A DNA stretch of 64,000 nt from Oscillibacter valericigenes Sjm18-20 (GTDB taxonomy: Bacteria > Bacillota > Clostridia > Oscillospirales > Oscillospiraceae), in assembly GCA_000283575.1 (NCBI GenBank), contig AP012044.1, forward strand, positions 3,224,001-3,288,000, given 5' to 3'. Below, piece after piece: positions 40,662-50,033 of this stretch. The notes below the pieces were generated by a model that was not told the DNA's origin, ran no database searches, and was given only the letters and a program-made list of their open reading frames with translations. Each line of letters starts with the position of its first letter. Position 1 is the first letter of the stretch. A program made the translations under genes and the position numbers.

Positions 40662-40955
40662 TTATCGTTTCAGCAGAATCAACAGCGCCTGTTTCTGCTC
40701 CGTAGTCAGGCCGGAAATACAGGCCTGCAGTTCGCGCTCCATGGTATCGGCCGCGGCATCCGGTTCTTCAAAAAAGTCGTGCAGTGAAAGTTGCAGCGTA
40801 TCGCACAGCAACTGCAGACTTTCCACGGCAATTCCCTTCTCGTTCAATTCTACCGAGCGGATAAAGCTCTGCGATAATCCGGAGAGATTTGCCAGCTTAT
40901 TTGTAGTCAGTCCCCGTTGCTTCCGCAGTTCAATTAAACGCAACCCAACATTCAT
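40662..40955 (-). CDS. XRE-family (Cro/CI-like) transcriptional repressor
   Basis: From ATG 40955 the product of 97 residues has a Cro/CI helix-turn-helix (LIELRKQRGLTTNKLANLSG, LSQSFIRSVELNEKGIAV), then a short helical tail. It probably represses a divergent gene or genes of the island, for example the lipoprotein at 41117. The ending GLTTEQKQALLILLKR recurs in a relic at 36342. Confidence 0.88.
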   Translation of the reverse strand: MNVGLRLIELRKQRGLTTNKLANLSGLSQSFIRSVELNEKGIAVESLQLLCDTLQLSLHDFFEEPDAAADTMERELQACISGLTTEQKQALLILLKR

Positions 40956-41007
40956 CAAAATGCTCCTATCACTTTTGAGATAAGATTAGCAAATTTTGAT
41001 AATAGAG

Positions 41008-41036
41008 TTTACATTTATAGATATTAATATTATAGT
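41008..41036 (+). promoter_or_regulatory. Promoter of the lipoprotein gene
   Basis: TTTACA (41008-41013), 17 bp, TATAGT (41031-41036), about 80 bp before the start at 41117. Confidence 0.55.
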
Positions 41037-41116
41037 TATAGTATCATCCAGCCCCGTATGCCTTGAAAAGAGTCTTCAAAGGTATCCGGGCTTTTAAAAA
41101 TTGAAGGAGGCTTCCT

Positions 41117-42331
41117 ATGAAACGCGTATTTGCTATGTTGGCAACGACCGCAATAATCCTGTCCCTGGTTGGCTGCAGTTCTGCCCCGCCTAATATCGGT
41201 TCCAGCGCGGCGGATTCTTCTATCGATGAATCTACCGATTCCCTGGGAGACACATCCCAATATAATAACGATGCGGATGGGGATTCCGAATACACCGATA
41301 ACATCACATACAATCCATCTCGAGACTATGTCACAGGGGATAACTACACGCCGATCATGGATGTTGAAACTTCTACATGGGGCGGAAGCAGTGATATTGA
41401 CATGGGTGACATGGTCAGCTACTGCTTATCCGACATCACTTATGGGATTGATGATGGATATAGTGACGGCTTCTATGTCGTCACTATCAGCGGCACATTA
41501 AAGGGTGGTTTGGCACCGTACCTTACCAGTGTTCAGGGAAGGCAAGCGGCGTGGTTGGATGTGGAAATCAGCTATCACAATGATGTCTTCAGCTGTAAGG
41601 TCAACAACCAATCTAAGGTCAGCAATGACGGATTGACAATCACGAATTATATGATCGATTGCTATCGTCAGCACCTGCAAGACGATGCGCAGGCTCAAGC
41701 TGATCAGGAAGAGCAGCAGACCATCGAAGCAAACCGATTCAGCGACCTCTCTGCTGATATGCAAAAGCAGTGCATCGGTTGGGGTGCTAGCCCTGATGAC
41801 ACCATGGTTATGCAGTATGATGCTATGTATGCTAGCGACCAGAATTTCGCAAAGTTCGCCGACTATGTGCTTGCCCATTACAACGATTATGCAGTTGATA
41901 CCGAAGACGGAAAAACCATCCACGCCGCAGCTATAAATAAAAGCGACGGCGCATATGGATATGATTATGTGGTTATGGTTCCCGATGACCAACTGCCGGT
42001 TGGCGATAAATCGCTGTATATCATTATGAGCCTCGATGGATATCGAGACTATAAAAGCTATGGCGATGATGATAACCAGCCTTTTATGTATTACGGCTTG
42101 TGGCAACATCCCAAAAAATGCCTGGACAAGGTTGAGACCGTTAATGATATGTATTATGGTGAATATATGACAAGTTATGGCGGCATTAACACCGGATTCT
42201 ATTTTCGTCCGGAGTCTTCTGTGAAAGCACAACTTGTAACATCATGGTGCGCCTTTGCTCATTGCAATTTAGTTACCCCTGAATCAAACCAGCTGATCGA
42301 TGCGGACAAGTCTAGTAATGCAATTTTCTAA
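41117..42331 (+). CDS. Lipoprotein of unknown function
   Basis: The 404-residue protein has a lipoprotein signal (MKRVFAMLATTAIILSLVGC, Cys20). About 80 Ser/Asp-rich residues follow, then a mixed domain with a Tyr/Asp-rich character (DITYGIDDGYSDGFYVVTIS; DNQPFMYYGLWQHPKKCLDK). It would be attached to the outer face of the membrane. I recognise no family. A decayed copy of its 3' end occurs at about 49835-49890 before module copy 2, which suggests that a related gene once stood there. Confidence 0.75.
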   Translation: MKRVFAMLATTAIILSLVGCSSAPPNIGSSAADSSIDESTDSLGDTSQYNNDADGDSEYTDNITYNPSRDYVTGDNYTPIMDVETSTWGGSSDIDMGDMVSYCLSDITYGIDDGYSDGFYVVTISGTLKGGLAPYLTSVQGRQAAWLDVEISYHNDVFSCKVNNQSKVSNDGLTITNYMIDCYRQHLQDDAQAQADQEEQQTIEANRFSDLSADMQKQCIGWGASPDDTMVMQYDAMYASDQNFAKFADYVLAHYNDYAVDTEDGKTIHAAAINKSDGAYGYDYVVMVPDDQLPVGDKSLYIIMSLDGYRDYKSYGDDDNQPFMYYGLWQHPKKCLDKVETVNDMYYGEYMTSYGGINTGFYFRPESSVKAQLVTSWCAFAHCNLVTPESNQLIDADKSSNAIF

Positions 42332-42684
42332 AAGAAAATAGTCCCGGAGAAGGGCGGTCTTATTTGAAAGTGCAGACTTGAGTAGCCGCAAACGAAATTG
42401 ATGCAAGTAAAACCACAATGTCACTCATTGTGGTTCTACCTGCTTATTATGCTGTAAAAAATTATATTAATGGCAACAAAAGTGTATTGGAATTCCGATC
42501 ACTACAATTGCTTAATATAGCGATGGAAAGCGAGAATAGGCCATTATGGAATACGCATATCTTTGGTACAACCAAATTAAACTGTGGTGTTATAAAATTG
42601 CTTGACCACAACAGTCACCTTCTGTCCATAGCGTCTCCCAATCACACGTAACATTAGAGCCGCTCACTTGGAGCGGCCCTGCAT
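42332..42684. other. Intergenic stretch with hairpins, no convincing gene
   Basis: A 10-bp inverted repeat AACCACAATG / CATTGTGGTT lies near 42411-42435 and a second hairpin (GAGCCGCTC / GGAGCGGCCC) near 42656-42676, probably ending the convergent transcripts. A 77-codon frame at 42418-42651 starts inside the first hairpin, lacks a ribosome site and is not accepted. Confidence 0.4.
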
Positions 42685-43845
42685 TTATTCTGAAACCCTG
42701 ACGTTTTCAATTTTCTCTTCAAGTGCCTGCATCTCATCTCTGGAATAGACCCGGACTGGCCAAAAGTAGCCAGGCTCTTTTGTCGAAACTTTATAAGCCT
42801 CGGTTCCTCCATCTATATTGTAGATTACCCAGTTTCCAACCCTAGAAAACGGAGAGGGTGTGACAATACTCTGCGCCTTGCTGAAAAGGCCACCTTTAAA
42901 GCCGAGGTGTTCGCAGGCGTTTTCGGCTAGCGGAATGATGCCGTCCGACGCATAGTCCAGCATTTTCAGGCTTCCGTCCTCCGCCACATACAACAGACAA
43001 TCGTCATAGGACTGCATAGAGTCCATCAGGCTGCATGCGTTGAGTACGTCCAGAGGGTCAATGTCAGATTTTCTGCTCCCTGAAAACAGCTCTAGCCGAC
43101 CAATGTGCTTTTCACCTATTACATAGAGCGCACCGTCAGCCGAAGCATGGCAGAGCTTCGCAATTCGCTCGCTGGCTTGACATATGGGGACAAGTTTCTC
43201 CAGGCTGTAATCGTAAAAATAAATCGTACAATCCAAGGAACCATTTTTTGCAAAATACACGCCGTTGGGTACTCCCAGAATTGCGTCAATTCCTTCCGGA
43301 AGTTCATCATAGGGCAGCATCTCCGGGGTGCCTGTTTCCAAATTGTATACGCAAGGCCCCAGGGCTTTCGCATCAATGTAGGCCAACTTATTTCCGCAAA
43401 GGCTCATGCTCTCCGAAAGATTTCTCCATCCCATAGAAAAAAGCTCTTCAGGCTTGGAAAGGGTTGAAAAATTCAGCGCATACACGCTGCCTAATTGAAT
43501 ATTCTCATTGCTTTTCTCCTGGCCACAGAAATAATACAGGGTGTCGCAGCGGCTCAGAAGGTGATCGCAGCCCCAGTTTGTGCAGAAACTCGACTGGATG
43601 CGCTTTGTCTCCAGAGTATGCCTGTCAATCAGCAGGTTTTGCATGCGCATAGGCTCTCCGGCTACCAAAAGGTAATTGGAAAGTTCAACAATAGAAAGCT
43701 GCGTGCTGAGAATACCTATTTTACCCATCGTGCTGCCAAGCCTCGCGATATTGAGAATTTTATCGCACGCGTCCGCTGAAATGTCTTTGTACCGGATTCC
43801 GGTAACAGATTCGCCGGTGCTGGTGCTCAAATCTTCTGTATTCAT
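42685..43845 (-). CDS. Unknown protein, possible beta-propeller
   Basis: I choose ATG 43845, preceded by GAAGGGAG, over an ATG at 44013 that lacks a ribosome site. The product of 386 residues starts MNTEDLSTSTGESVTGIRYK. Repeated short segments such as GSVYALNFSTLSKPEELFSM, GNKLAYIDAKALGPCVYNLE and DGALYVIGEKHIGRLELFSG suggest a DUF5050-type propeller. There is no signal peptide. It is divergent from the WYL regulator at 44128 and may be under its control. Confidence 0.65.
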   Translation of the reverse strand: MNTEDLSTSTGESVTGIRYKDISADACDKILNIARLGSTMGKIGILSTQLSIVELSNYLLVAGEPMRMQNLLIDRHTLETKRIQSSFCTNWGCDHLLSRCDTLYYFCGQEKSNENIQLGSVYALNFSTLSKPEELFSMGWRNLSESMSLCGNKLAYIDAKALGPCVYNLETGTPEMLPYDELPEGIDAILGVPNGVYFAKNGSLDCTIYFYDYSLEKLVPICQASERIAKLCHASADGALYVIGEKHIGRLELFSGSRKSDIDPLDVLNACSLMDSMQSYDDCLLYVAEDGSLKMLDYASDGIIPLAENACEHLGFKGGLFSKAQSIVTPSPFSRVGNWVIYNIDGGTEAYKVSTKEPGYFWPVRVYSRDEMQALEEKIENVRVSE

Positions 43846-44127
43846 TAATATACTCCCTTCATTTATTGCGGTTTGAAAGGCTACAAAAGCCTTAGAGAAA
43901 TCAAGGTTCGCCTTGCCGTCCCATGAAATGATTATACAATTCAGAGTAGACAGAAGTTGTCCATATGGAAAAACACTGGTATCGGATCTTCTAAAAATCC
44001 TCTTGAAAATCATATGTTAGATTTTGGAAGATAGGCAATGACTGTCTACCAAAGTATGGTATAATGTTTTTTATTAGAGAAGCCACAGCTTGTGAAAAGC
44101 TGCGGCTTATATGGGGAGAATTTAAAC

Positions 44128-45066
44128 ATGGACGTATTCGGCGAGGCCAAATCGGCGCGATTGCTGTATCTCTACTCTCAGCTAACCTCCGGCGCGGTTT
44201 TATCAAAAGCGGAGATGGCGCAGCACTTTCATGTCACGCAGAGAAGTATTCAGCGGGACATGGAATCGCTTCGCTACTTTTTTGCGGAGCAGCAGCTGGA
44301 GCAGACCGTGGTCTATGACCGACAGGCGGGGGGATACCGGCTGGAGGGAACCGGTTCGTTTTTAAACAACAGCGAGATATTGGCGGTGTGCAAGATTCTG
44401 TTGGGAAGCCGTTCGCTGGTCAAAGGGGAGATGCTTCCGATTCTGGATAAGCTGATTCAAAGATGCATCCCACCGGAAAACCGTCAGGCGGTGCAGTCGC
44501 TTGTATCCAACGAGAAGTTTCACTATATAGCGCCGCACCACGGCCAAACCCTGCTAGACAGCCTGTGGCAACTGGGACAGGCTGTGGAAAAACGGTGGGT
44601 AGTCGAGATCGACTATGAAAAGCTGAAAGGTTCCGATGCCGTGACCCGGAGCATTGAGCCAGTGGGTCTGCTGTTTTCCGAATTTTATTTTTATCTGGTG
44701 GGTTTCATCCGAGACATTGATAAGCAAGCCGTTTTTGAAAACCCGGATGACCTGTCCCCTACCATCTACCGGGTGGATCGCATCCGCCGCCTAAAGGTGA
44801 CCACGGATCACTTTCGGGTTCCCTATAAGGATCGGTTCGAAGAGGGAGAGTTTCGCAAACGGGTGCAATTTATGTATGGCGGAAATTTGCAGCGGATCAA
44901 GTTTAAATATACCGGCCTCAGCATCGAGGCGGTGCTGGACAGGCTGCCCACGGCAAAGATCGTGTCGCATGACGAGACAGGATGGGTTGTGACAGCGGAG
45001 GTTTTTGGTAAGGGAATTGAAATGTGGTTGAGGAGCCAGGGCTCTACTATAAAAATAATTAACTAA
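44128..45066 (+). CDS. HTH/WYL-domain transcriptional regulator
   Basis: From ATG 44128 (ATGGGGAG before it) the product is 312 residues. It has a winged helix (LSKAEMAQHFHVTQRSIQRD), then a WYL domain (RWVVEIDYEKLKG, SIEPVGLLFSEFYFYLVGFI) and a C-terminal extension (TGWVVTAEVFGKGIEMWLRS). WYL proteins sense nucleotide or nucleic acid ligands and often regulate phage defence loci. It has an extended -10 promoter (TGGTATAAT at 44057-44065). It lies 41 bp before the operon disrupted by IS30. Confidence 0.9.
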   Translation: MDVFGEAKSARLLYLYSQLTSGAVLSKAEMAQHFHVTQRSIQRDMESLRYFFAEQQLEQTVVYDRQAGGYRLEGTGSFLNNSEILAVCKILLGSRSLVKGEMLPILDKLIQRCIPPENRQAVQSLVSNEKFHYIAPHHGQTLLDSLWQLGQAVEKRWVVEIDYEKLKGSDAVTRSIEPVGLLFSEFYFYLVGFIRDIDKQAVFENPDDLSPTIYRVDRIRRLKVTTDHFRVPYKDRFEEGEFRKRVQFMYGGNLQRIKFKYTGLSIEAVLDRLPTAKIVSHDETGWVVTAEVFGKGIEMWLRSQGSTIKIIN

Positions 45067-45107
45067 GGAGTATCTGCAAAAACTTCTTACAGAAAGAGGG
45101 AAAAATA

Positions 45108-45236
45108 GTGATCAAATCAGGCGAACCCCAAAAGCCTATTCTGGAAATGAACGTGCGGTCAAGAGATGATTCTAATTTTCGTATCAATTATGAAATACTG
45201 CCAGTATCAGGAGGATATTTCAATGGCCGATTGTAA
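45108..45236 (+). pseudogene. 5' part of a gene broken by IS30 (first gene of the WYL-linked operon)
   Basis: The GTG at 45108 (AGAGGG upstream) opens MIKSGEPQKPILEMNVRSRD, then DDSNFRINYEILPVSGGYFN, 39 codons before entering the IS element, where it ends at a TAA (45234-45236). The text resumes in the same frame after the element at 46453. The intact gene would encode about 522 residues. Confidence 0.75.
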
Positions 45237-46438
45237 GATGAAGTTGGACACTTGAACAGAAAAATCCATAGTGATTTTCCTCATGGTAAAATGGTAACGA
45301 CAAAGACACCAAATACCGAGGAGGGCAATCACTATGGACTGCCAAGATTATATCACAACCGAACCGGAACGCAAGTGTGGACAGCATTTAGGTCCCACGG
45401 AACGTGGTGCCATTCAGGAACTGCGTAAATTAGGGCTTTCATATCGAGCCATTGCCTGCAAAGTAAATTGTGCTCACGGCACGGTCCAGAATGAGCTGAA
45501 ACGTGGAACACCGCCACGCAAAAGCCGGAAGGGTCGTGCTCCCGGATACAGTGCAAAGCGAGGTCAATCCGTTTACAAGGCAAACAGAGAGCGATGCAGA
45601 AAGCGCCATTCCATTATCCGCTGCTCCAAGTTCGTGGCGTTCGTAGTTGAGATGGTCCGAAAGCACAGCTGGTCTCTGGATGCCTGCGTTGGCTACGCAA
45701 GACTGCATAATCTGTTCCGGGATGACGAGATGGTGTGCACCAAGACGCTTTACAATGAACTGGAGGCTGGTAATCTTCCACTCACGGTCTTTGAAGTCCC
45801 CGATGTTCTAAAACGTAGAGTTTCCAATGGAAAAAGCCGTGTCAACAAACGTCCCAAAGGCCGCAGCATTGAGGAACGCCCCGCCGAGGTTGCTGCCCGT
45901 GCGGAGCTGGGTCACTGGGAAGCTGACACAGTTGTTGGTCTCCGGAACGGCAAAGAAGCGGTTGTGTTCTCCCTCGTTGAGAGAGTAACTGACAACTACA
46001 TCGCCATGCGTATTCCCAGCAAGACCAGCGGGGCAGTACAAGCCGCCATGCAGGCCCTCCGTGCCGAATATGGTAACCGCTTTCACGATGTTTTCAAGAG
46101 TATTACCGTCGACAACGGCTCCGAGTTTGAGGACTTTGCTCAGGCTGAACAGTGGGGCACGCTGGTCTACTTTGCACATCCGTACTCGTCATGGGAGCGA
46201 CCCGTAAACGAGCGCCATAACGGCCTGCTGCGGGGTTTTATTCCAAAGGGCGTCTCCATGGAGAAGTTCTCTCCCGAGCAGATTCTGGCCTTTGCCGATG
46301 AACTGAATGGACGCCCACGCAGGCGGCTCGGCTTCCAGACGCCGGAGGAGCTGTTTGAAGCATTCCTGGACGGCGTTTACGCTGCCTGAACCCCCGCTGC
46401 CGTTTTGCCGGGGTGTCTAACTTGCACTTGCAATTTGC
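45225..46438 (+). mobile_element. IS30-family insertion sequence
   Basis: The element of 1214 bp has imperfect terminal repeats (ATTGTAAGATGAAGTTGGAC at the left; on the other strand ATTGCAAGTGCAAGTTAGAC at the right). It is flanked by two copies of GAGGATATTTCAAT (45211-45224 and 46439-46452), a 14-bp duplication. It contains one intact transposase. Confidence 0.85.
45334..46389 (+). CDS. IS30-family transposase
   Basis: The 351-residue protein has an N-terminal helix-turn-helix (LGPTERGAIQELRKLGLSYR, IACKVNCAHGTVQNELKRG) and a DDE domain: ELGHWEADTVVG (first Asp), SITVDNGSEF (second Asp) and ERPVNERHNGLLRGFIPKG (Glu). The frame is complete, so it is probably active, which fits the clean insertion it has made. 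Confidence 0.95.
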   Translation: MDCQDYITTEPERKCGQHLGPTERGAIQELRKLGLSYRAIACKVNCAHGTVQNELKRGTPPRKSRKGRAPGYSAKRGQSVYKANRERCRKRHSIIRCSKFVAFVVEMVRKHSWSLDACVGYARLHNLFRDDEMVCTKTLYNELEAGNLPLTVFEVPDVLKRRVSNGKSRVNKRPKGRSIEERPAEVAARAELGHWEADTVVGLRNGKEAVVFSLVERVTDNYIAMRIPSKTSGAVQAAMQALRAEYGNRFHDVFKSITVDNGSEFEDFAQAEQWGTLVYFAHPYSSWERPVNERHNGLLRGFIPKGVSMEKFSPEQILAFADELNGRPRRRLGFQTPEELFEAFLDGVYAA

Positions 46439-47904
46439 GAGGATATTTCAATACACAGGAAATCAATTTTCGCCGACAGCAATACCAGACTGTGCAGAAT
46501 GAAATGGATGCGTTATTAAAAGAGAGTGAAAGACTAACTAATCATGCAGATGTATTGGATTATGAGATTGCGGTTGCCTGCGGTCTTTTCTGCGGTTTAA
46601 TTGATGTATTTTTTGTAGGTGAATTGGATTTGTCAACGGCTCATGACTGGGGTAGCGAAAAGGTAAACAAGTTTGTACTTCATGTCGCAAGCCACACTAA
46701 GGGAAAAAATGGGCGGCCGTACAGAGGGAATGACATCAAGGATGCAATTCATCACTTAGAAAAAAACTTTGGAGCCCCTAGTGATAACGTGACCTCACAA
46801 TTCGGTGGCGGTAGGCAACATCATTTAAGGGATTTTGCACATCATCCCAGTGTCACAGGACTAGTGTTTTCCTTGTTAACGCAGTTTACAGGGAAGGCAT
46901 ACGGAACTGATACGTCTGGTCAATTTGTGGTGGTTGATCTTACAGAAAAGGCTTGGATTGGCAAAGGCTTTCCGGAAAAGTTGCTGTTTGGTATTGTATT
47001 CTGGTTTTTTCACATGGTCAGTGATATGGCTGGATCAAGCAGTCATGCTGGCGCTGGAACTGGCTTGCCCGGGCCAATACTATCTTTAGCAAAACAACTT
47101 TCATCTTGCCCAATTTTCAAAGACGAAAACGGCGTCAATACATTTTCAAAGTGGATCTCTAAGGCGTTTAACGGAACACTGACGGCACAAAGAGACACAA
47201 ACGGAAAGTTGATAAAGGAATCGATTTATCAGATTGACTTACGAACAGAACTTGGCATAATAAAGCAACAGGCACTTCCTGTTATTCTAAACGAAGTGTT
47301 GGTTAGAGGTTTCTACTTTATCTCGCGTATCCATCGAGAATTGGAAGGAAAAGACATACACTGTCTGAATGAGTTGGATCGGTTGGATTGGGACAAGTGC
47401 ATTCCTGTGAGAAATCGCACGATTATCCGTATGCTTACCGTTGCAAGCAGTTCCTTTACTGCGGTTGACCTTGCGGATGCAGCAATCTGCGCTGCTTCGA
47501 AGTCTGGCGGGAATACTGGCGTTTTTGTTGGGCAACTGTTGCTGAGAGTGAACTTTGTCGGCATCGGAAGAATGGTACTCTCCATTGGGACTGAGCTAGC
47601 TATGGAATGGAAGCGTGAAGAAATTCAGAAAAAAATAAATTTTGTTATAGTCAAGGAACTTCATGCCTATACAGATTTACTCCGAGCAGAACGAATTGAA
47701 CTGGAGAAGATTGTTTGCTGGGGAATTTCTGTTCAGATTAGCGAGGTCAATGCAATTACAATGGCTATTGAAAAAAAAGATACAAATGCTGTTGATACGC
47801 TAACGGATCAATATCTTGAAAAACATCACTTGAATGCACAGTTCGAAAATTTTGATGAATTTCAGCAATTTATGATAAATACCCACGAGGACTTGATATT
47901 GTAA
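46439..47904 (+). pseudogene. 3' part of a gene broken by IS30 (unknown, about 522 residues when intact)
   Basis: After the IS30 element, the frame resumes at YFNTQEINFRRQQYQTVQNE and runs to 47904, 483 codons past the duplication. The text shows a coiled coil, a His-rich stretch (GGRQHHLRDFAHHPSVTGLV, with FTGKAYGTDT), hydrophobic segments (ACGLFCGLIDVFFVG; FGIVFWFFHMVSDM) and a Cys-poor helical C-terminus. I recognise no family. It is the first gene of a three-gene operon with TerB-like and Gly/Ala-rich genes. Confidence 0.7.
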
Positions 47905-47927
47905 CAAATTAAAAAGGAGCATAATTT

Positions 47928-48347
47928 ATGGGGTACTTACAAAAAAAGATAGACAAAATTGCATACTTGAGGGGTATGGTACGCCTCTCAAAAGCCAATG
48001 GCGAGGTGGCTAAAGAGGAAGTTGACTATATTGAAGCAGCTGCGGCAGGAATGGGACTCGATGAAAAGGAACTTGCCGAATTGCATATGCTGTGGGCATC
48101 AGAATCCGAAGTGAAACAATCCTTTACCAACAAGGACGATGCGGCATTTTTTATTCAAGAAGCAATTCAGCTCTGTTCAGTTGACGGAAGCTATGACGAA
48201 AGTGAGCGCAGAGAGATTCGTAAAATTTCAGAGGAAATCGGCATTTCTGATGCAGATGTTGTGGCTATAGAGAATTGGGTTGCAGAGGGCATCGCATGGC
48301 GGAAACATGGCGAAGCACTGGTAAAAGAAATTTCCGCGAGAGTATAA
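47928..48347 (+). CDS. TerB-like (tellurite resistance/Tim44-neighbour fold) protein
   Basis: The 139-residue helical protein has two similar halves (LRGMVRLSKANGEVAKEEVD and QLCSVDGSYDESERREIRKI), the acidic metal-binding EF-like repeats of TerB. TerB-like domains occur in stress and phage defence systems, usually linked to a membrane or metal-sensing partner. The gene lies 23 bp after the 522-aa gene and 16 bp before the Gly/Ala-rich gene, so the three form one transcript. Confidence 0.75.
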   Translation: MGYLQKKIDKIAYLRGMVRLSKANGEVAKEEVDYIEAAAAGMGLDEKELAELHMLWASESEVKQSFTNKDDAAFFIQEAIQLCSVDGSYDESERREIRKISEEIGISDADVVAIENWVAEGIAWRKHGEALVKEISARV

Positions 48348-48363
48348 AAAGGAGGACGACACT

Positions 48364-49737
48364 ATGGGTTTTGGCAAATTTCTTTTAGGCGTTGGAGGTG
48401 CTATCGGTGCAGTCGTGCTGGCTCCAGTGGCAATTCCGGCAGCAGCCGCAGTAGGAGCTGCTGCTGCAGCCACCGCAGCCACCGCTGGTGCAGCTGTTGC
48501 CGCTACTGTAGCTACTGCCGGTGCAGCTGTTGCCAGTACTGCGGTCGGTAGTGCAGCTATTGGTGCAGCAACTGCTGTCGGCTCCACTGCCGCTGCTGCT
48601 TGTACGGCGGTTGCTGGTTCAGCGGTGGGCAGTGCCGCCATTGGCGCAATGACAGCAGTTGGGACCGGTGTCGGTACAGCGGCTGGTGCTGTCGGGTTGA
48701 CCTCAGTGGCAACGGTTGCCGGTACATCTGCGGGTGCTGCAGCGGTTGGTACGATTGCAACTTCTGCAGCAATTGGCGCGGGAACGGCGGTTTCCAGTGC
48801 AACTAAGATGATGGAAGCTTCTGATATTCTTGAATCTGCAAATCGCCGCCAGACGAGATCAAAAGAAAAATTGGATCAGTCAGAAAAACAGGTTAACATA
48901 CAGTTAGAGCAGCTGGGCAAATGTAAGGTTTCCATCTGGTCAGAGTTGGATGAATATATTAAGACTTGTAGCCTGATCCGTAATATCCCCGAAAAGGGGG
49001 CACTTAAGCTGGACGGGGAAGTCTGTTTTGATGAGTTGAATCTGGCGCAGATTCAGGGAGTCACTTTGTCTATGAAAGACATCCTAGGGGGAAGCGTTGC
49101 TTCCCTGACGGGTGGACAGTTGGTGGGGCTTGCGACTTCCACGGGATTTACCAGTATTGCAACAGCATCGACCGGAACTGCTATCGCTGGACTGCATGGC
49201 ATAGCGGCAACCAATGCTTCACTTGCAGCTTTGGGCGGCGGTGCACTGAATGTTGGGGGACTGGGCATGGCAGGCGGTGCCGTGGTTGCTAATGCATTGG
49301 CATTTGCACCAGCAATGGCAATCGGCGGCCTGTTTATTAACGGAAAAGCTTCTAAAAGTCTGGATAATGCACATGATGTTATGAAGGAAGTCCGCTCGTA
49401 CTCCGATGAGGTTGGGCAGGCCTGCAAAGAAATAGGCAAACTAGAAAATCTTTGCGTTAGGATGAGAGAGTGCCTTGAAAAAATTGAACCGGCATTTAGC
49501 AACTATCTGAAATGGCTGAAGGATTTGGTCGCGACGACAACTGATTTTAAAAAATTTGACTGTGAGCAGCAGAAAAGTTTCTTCATCACGTTTAAGTTGG
49601 CGAAAATTTTGACAGATCTTACTTGCACACAGTTAATTGATGACAAGACGAACAAGATCGAAAAGGAAAGCGTGGAGAAGAAAATTAAAGAGCAGGGTAC
49701 AGAATATGATAAAGTTATGATTGGAACCTCCGTCTGA
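48364..49737 (+). CDS. Gly/Ala-rich glycine-zipper protein of unknown function
   Basis: The 457-residue protein starts with a long hydrophobic Ala/Gly/Val/Thr repeat (residues 1-145; VGGAIGAVVLAPVAIPAAAA and TAVGSAAIGAATAVGSTAAA), then a soluble helical part (KEKLDQSEKQVNIQLEQLGK) and a second hydrophobic stretch at about 240-325 (ALGGGALNVGGLGMAGGAVV), with a helical C-terminus. Glycine zippers of this kind insert in membranes and can form pores. It is the last gene of the WYL-linked operon. A pore or membrane effector is plausible but unproven. The DNA is an internally repeated GCA/GCT-rich stretch. Confidence 0.65.
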   Translation: MGFGKFLLGVGGAIGAVVLAPVAIPAAAAVGAAAAATAATAGAAVAATVATAGAAVASTAVGSAAIGAATAVGSTAAAACTAVAGSAVGSAAIGAMTAVGTGVGTAAGAVGLTSVATVAGTSAGAAAVGTIATSAAIGAGTAVSSATKMMEASDILESANRRQTRSKEKLDQSEKQVNIQLEQLGKCKVSIWSELDEYIKTCSLIRNIPEKGALKLDGEVCFDELNLAQIQGVTLSMKDILGGSVASLTGGQLVGLATSTGFTSIATASTGTAIAGLHGIAATNASLAALGGGALNVGGLGMAGGAVVANALAFAPAMAIGGLFINGKASKSLDNAHDVMKEVRSYSDEVGQACKEIGKLENLCVRMRECLEKIEPAFSNYLKWLKDLVATTTDFKKFDCEQQKSFFITFKLAKILTDLTCTQLIDDKTNKIEKESVEKKIKEQGTEYDKVMIGTSV

Positions 49738-50033
49738 TTTTGCGCAAATGCAAATGGGTAATATTTTTCAGTCAAGAATAATAGGAACAAGATAAAATTG
49801 GAATGGAGTGGCATGCCTATAAGTAGTACACTTATACTACCCCTGAATCAAATTACTTCTATCCAATGGATCTCATAATGCAATTTTCAAAATGATAGAC
49901 CACTCCTAGTGAAAAATGATATGCGCTCCTATGAGAAGCAGCTATCATGAAAGACGTGCAACCGCAAGCCCAATCTAACCTACACCGTATATGATGCGGA
50001 CGGTCTCACATCCGGCTTTTCATTTGTGCGCGC
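49738..50033. other. Intergenic stretch with gene relics
   Basis: Nucleotides 49835-49890 (ACCCCTGAATCAAA ... ATAATGCAATTTTC) resemble the end of the lipoprotein gene at 42273-42330, so they are probably a decayed copy. A frame reading LTYTVYDADGLTSGFSFVR and ending near 50043 could be another gene end. No intact gene is seen. Confidence 0.4.

Noticed and set aside
42418..42651. 77-codon frame MSLIVVLPAYYAVKNYINGN...
   Set aside because: It starts inside a hairpin, lacks a ribosome site and has no recognisable product.
48430..48800. Possible CRISPR-like repeats
   Set aside because: The repeats are coding GCA/GCT runs of uneven length without uniform spacers. No CRISPR array was seen anywhere in the window.
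48228..48802. Ala/Pro/Gln-rich frames on the minus strand
   Set aside because: They mirror the repetitive GCA/GCT DNA of the Gly/Ala-rich gene and have no ribosome site.
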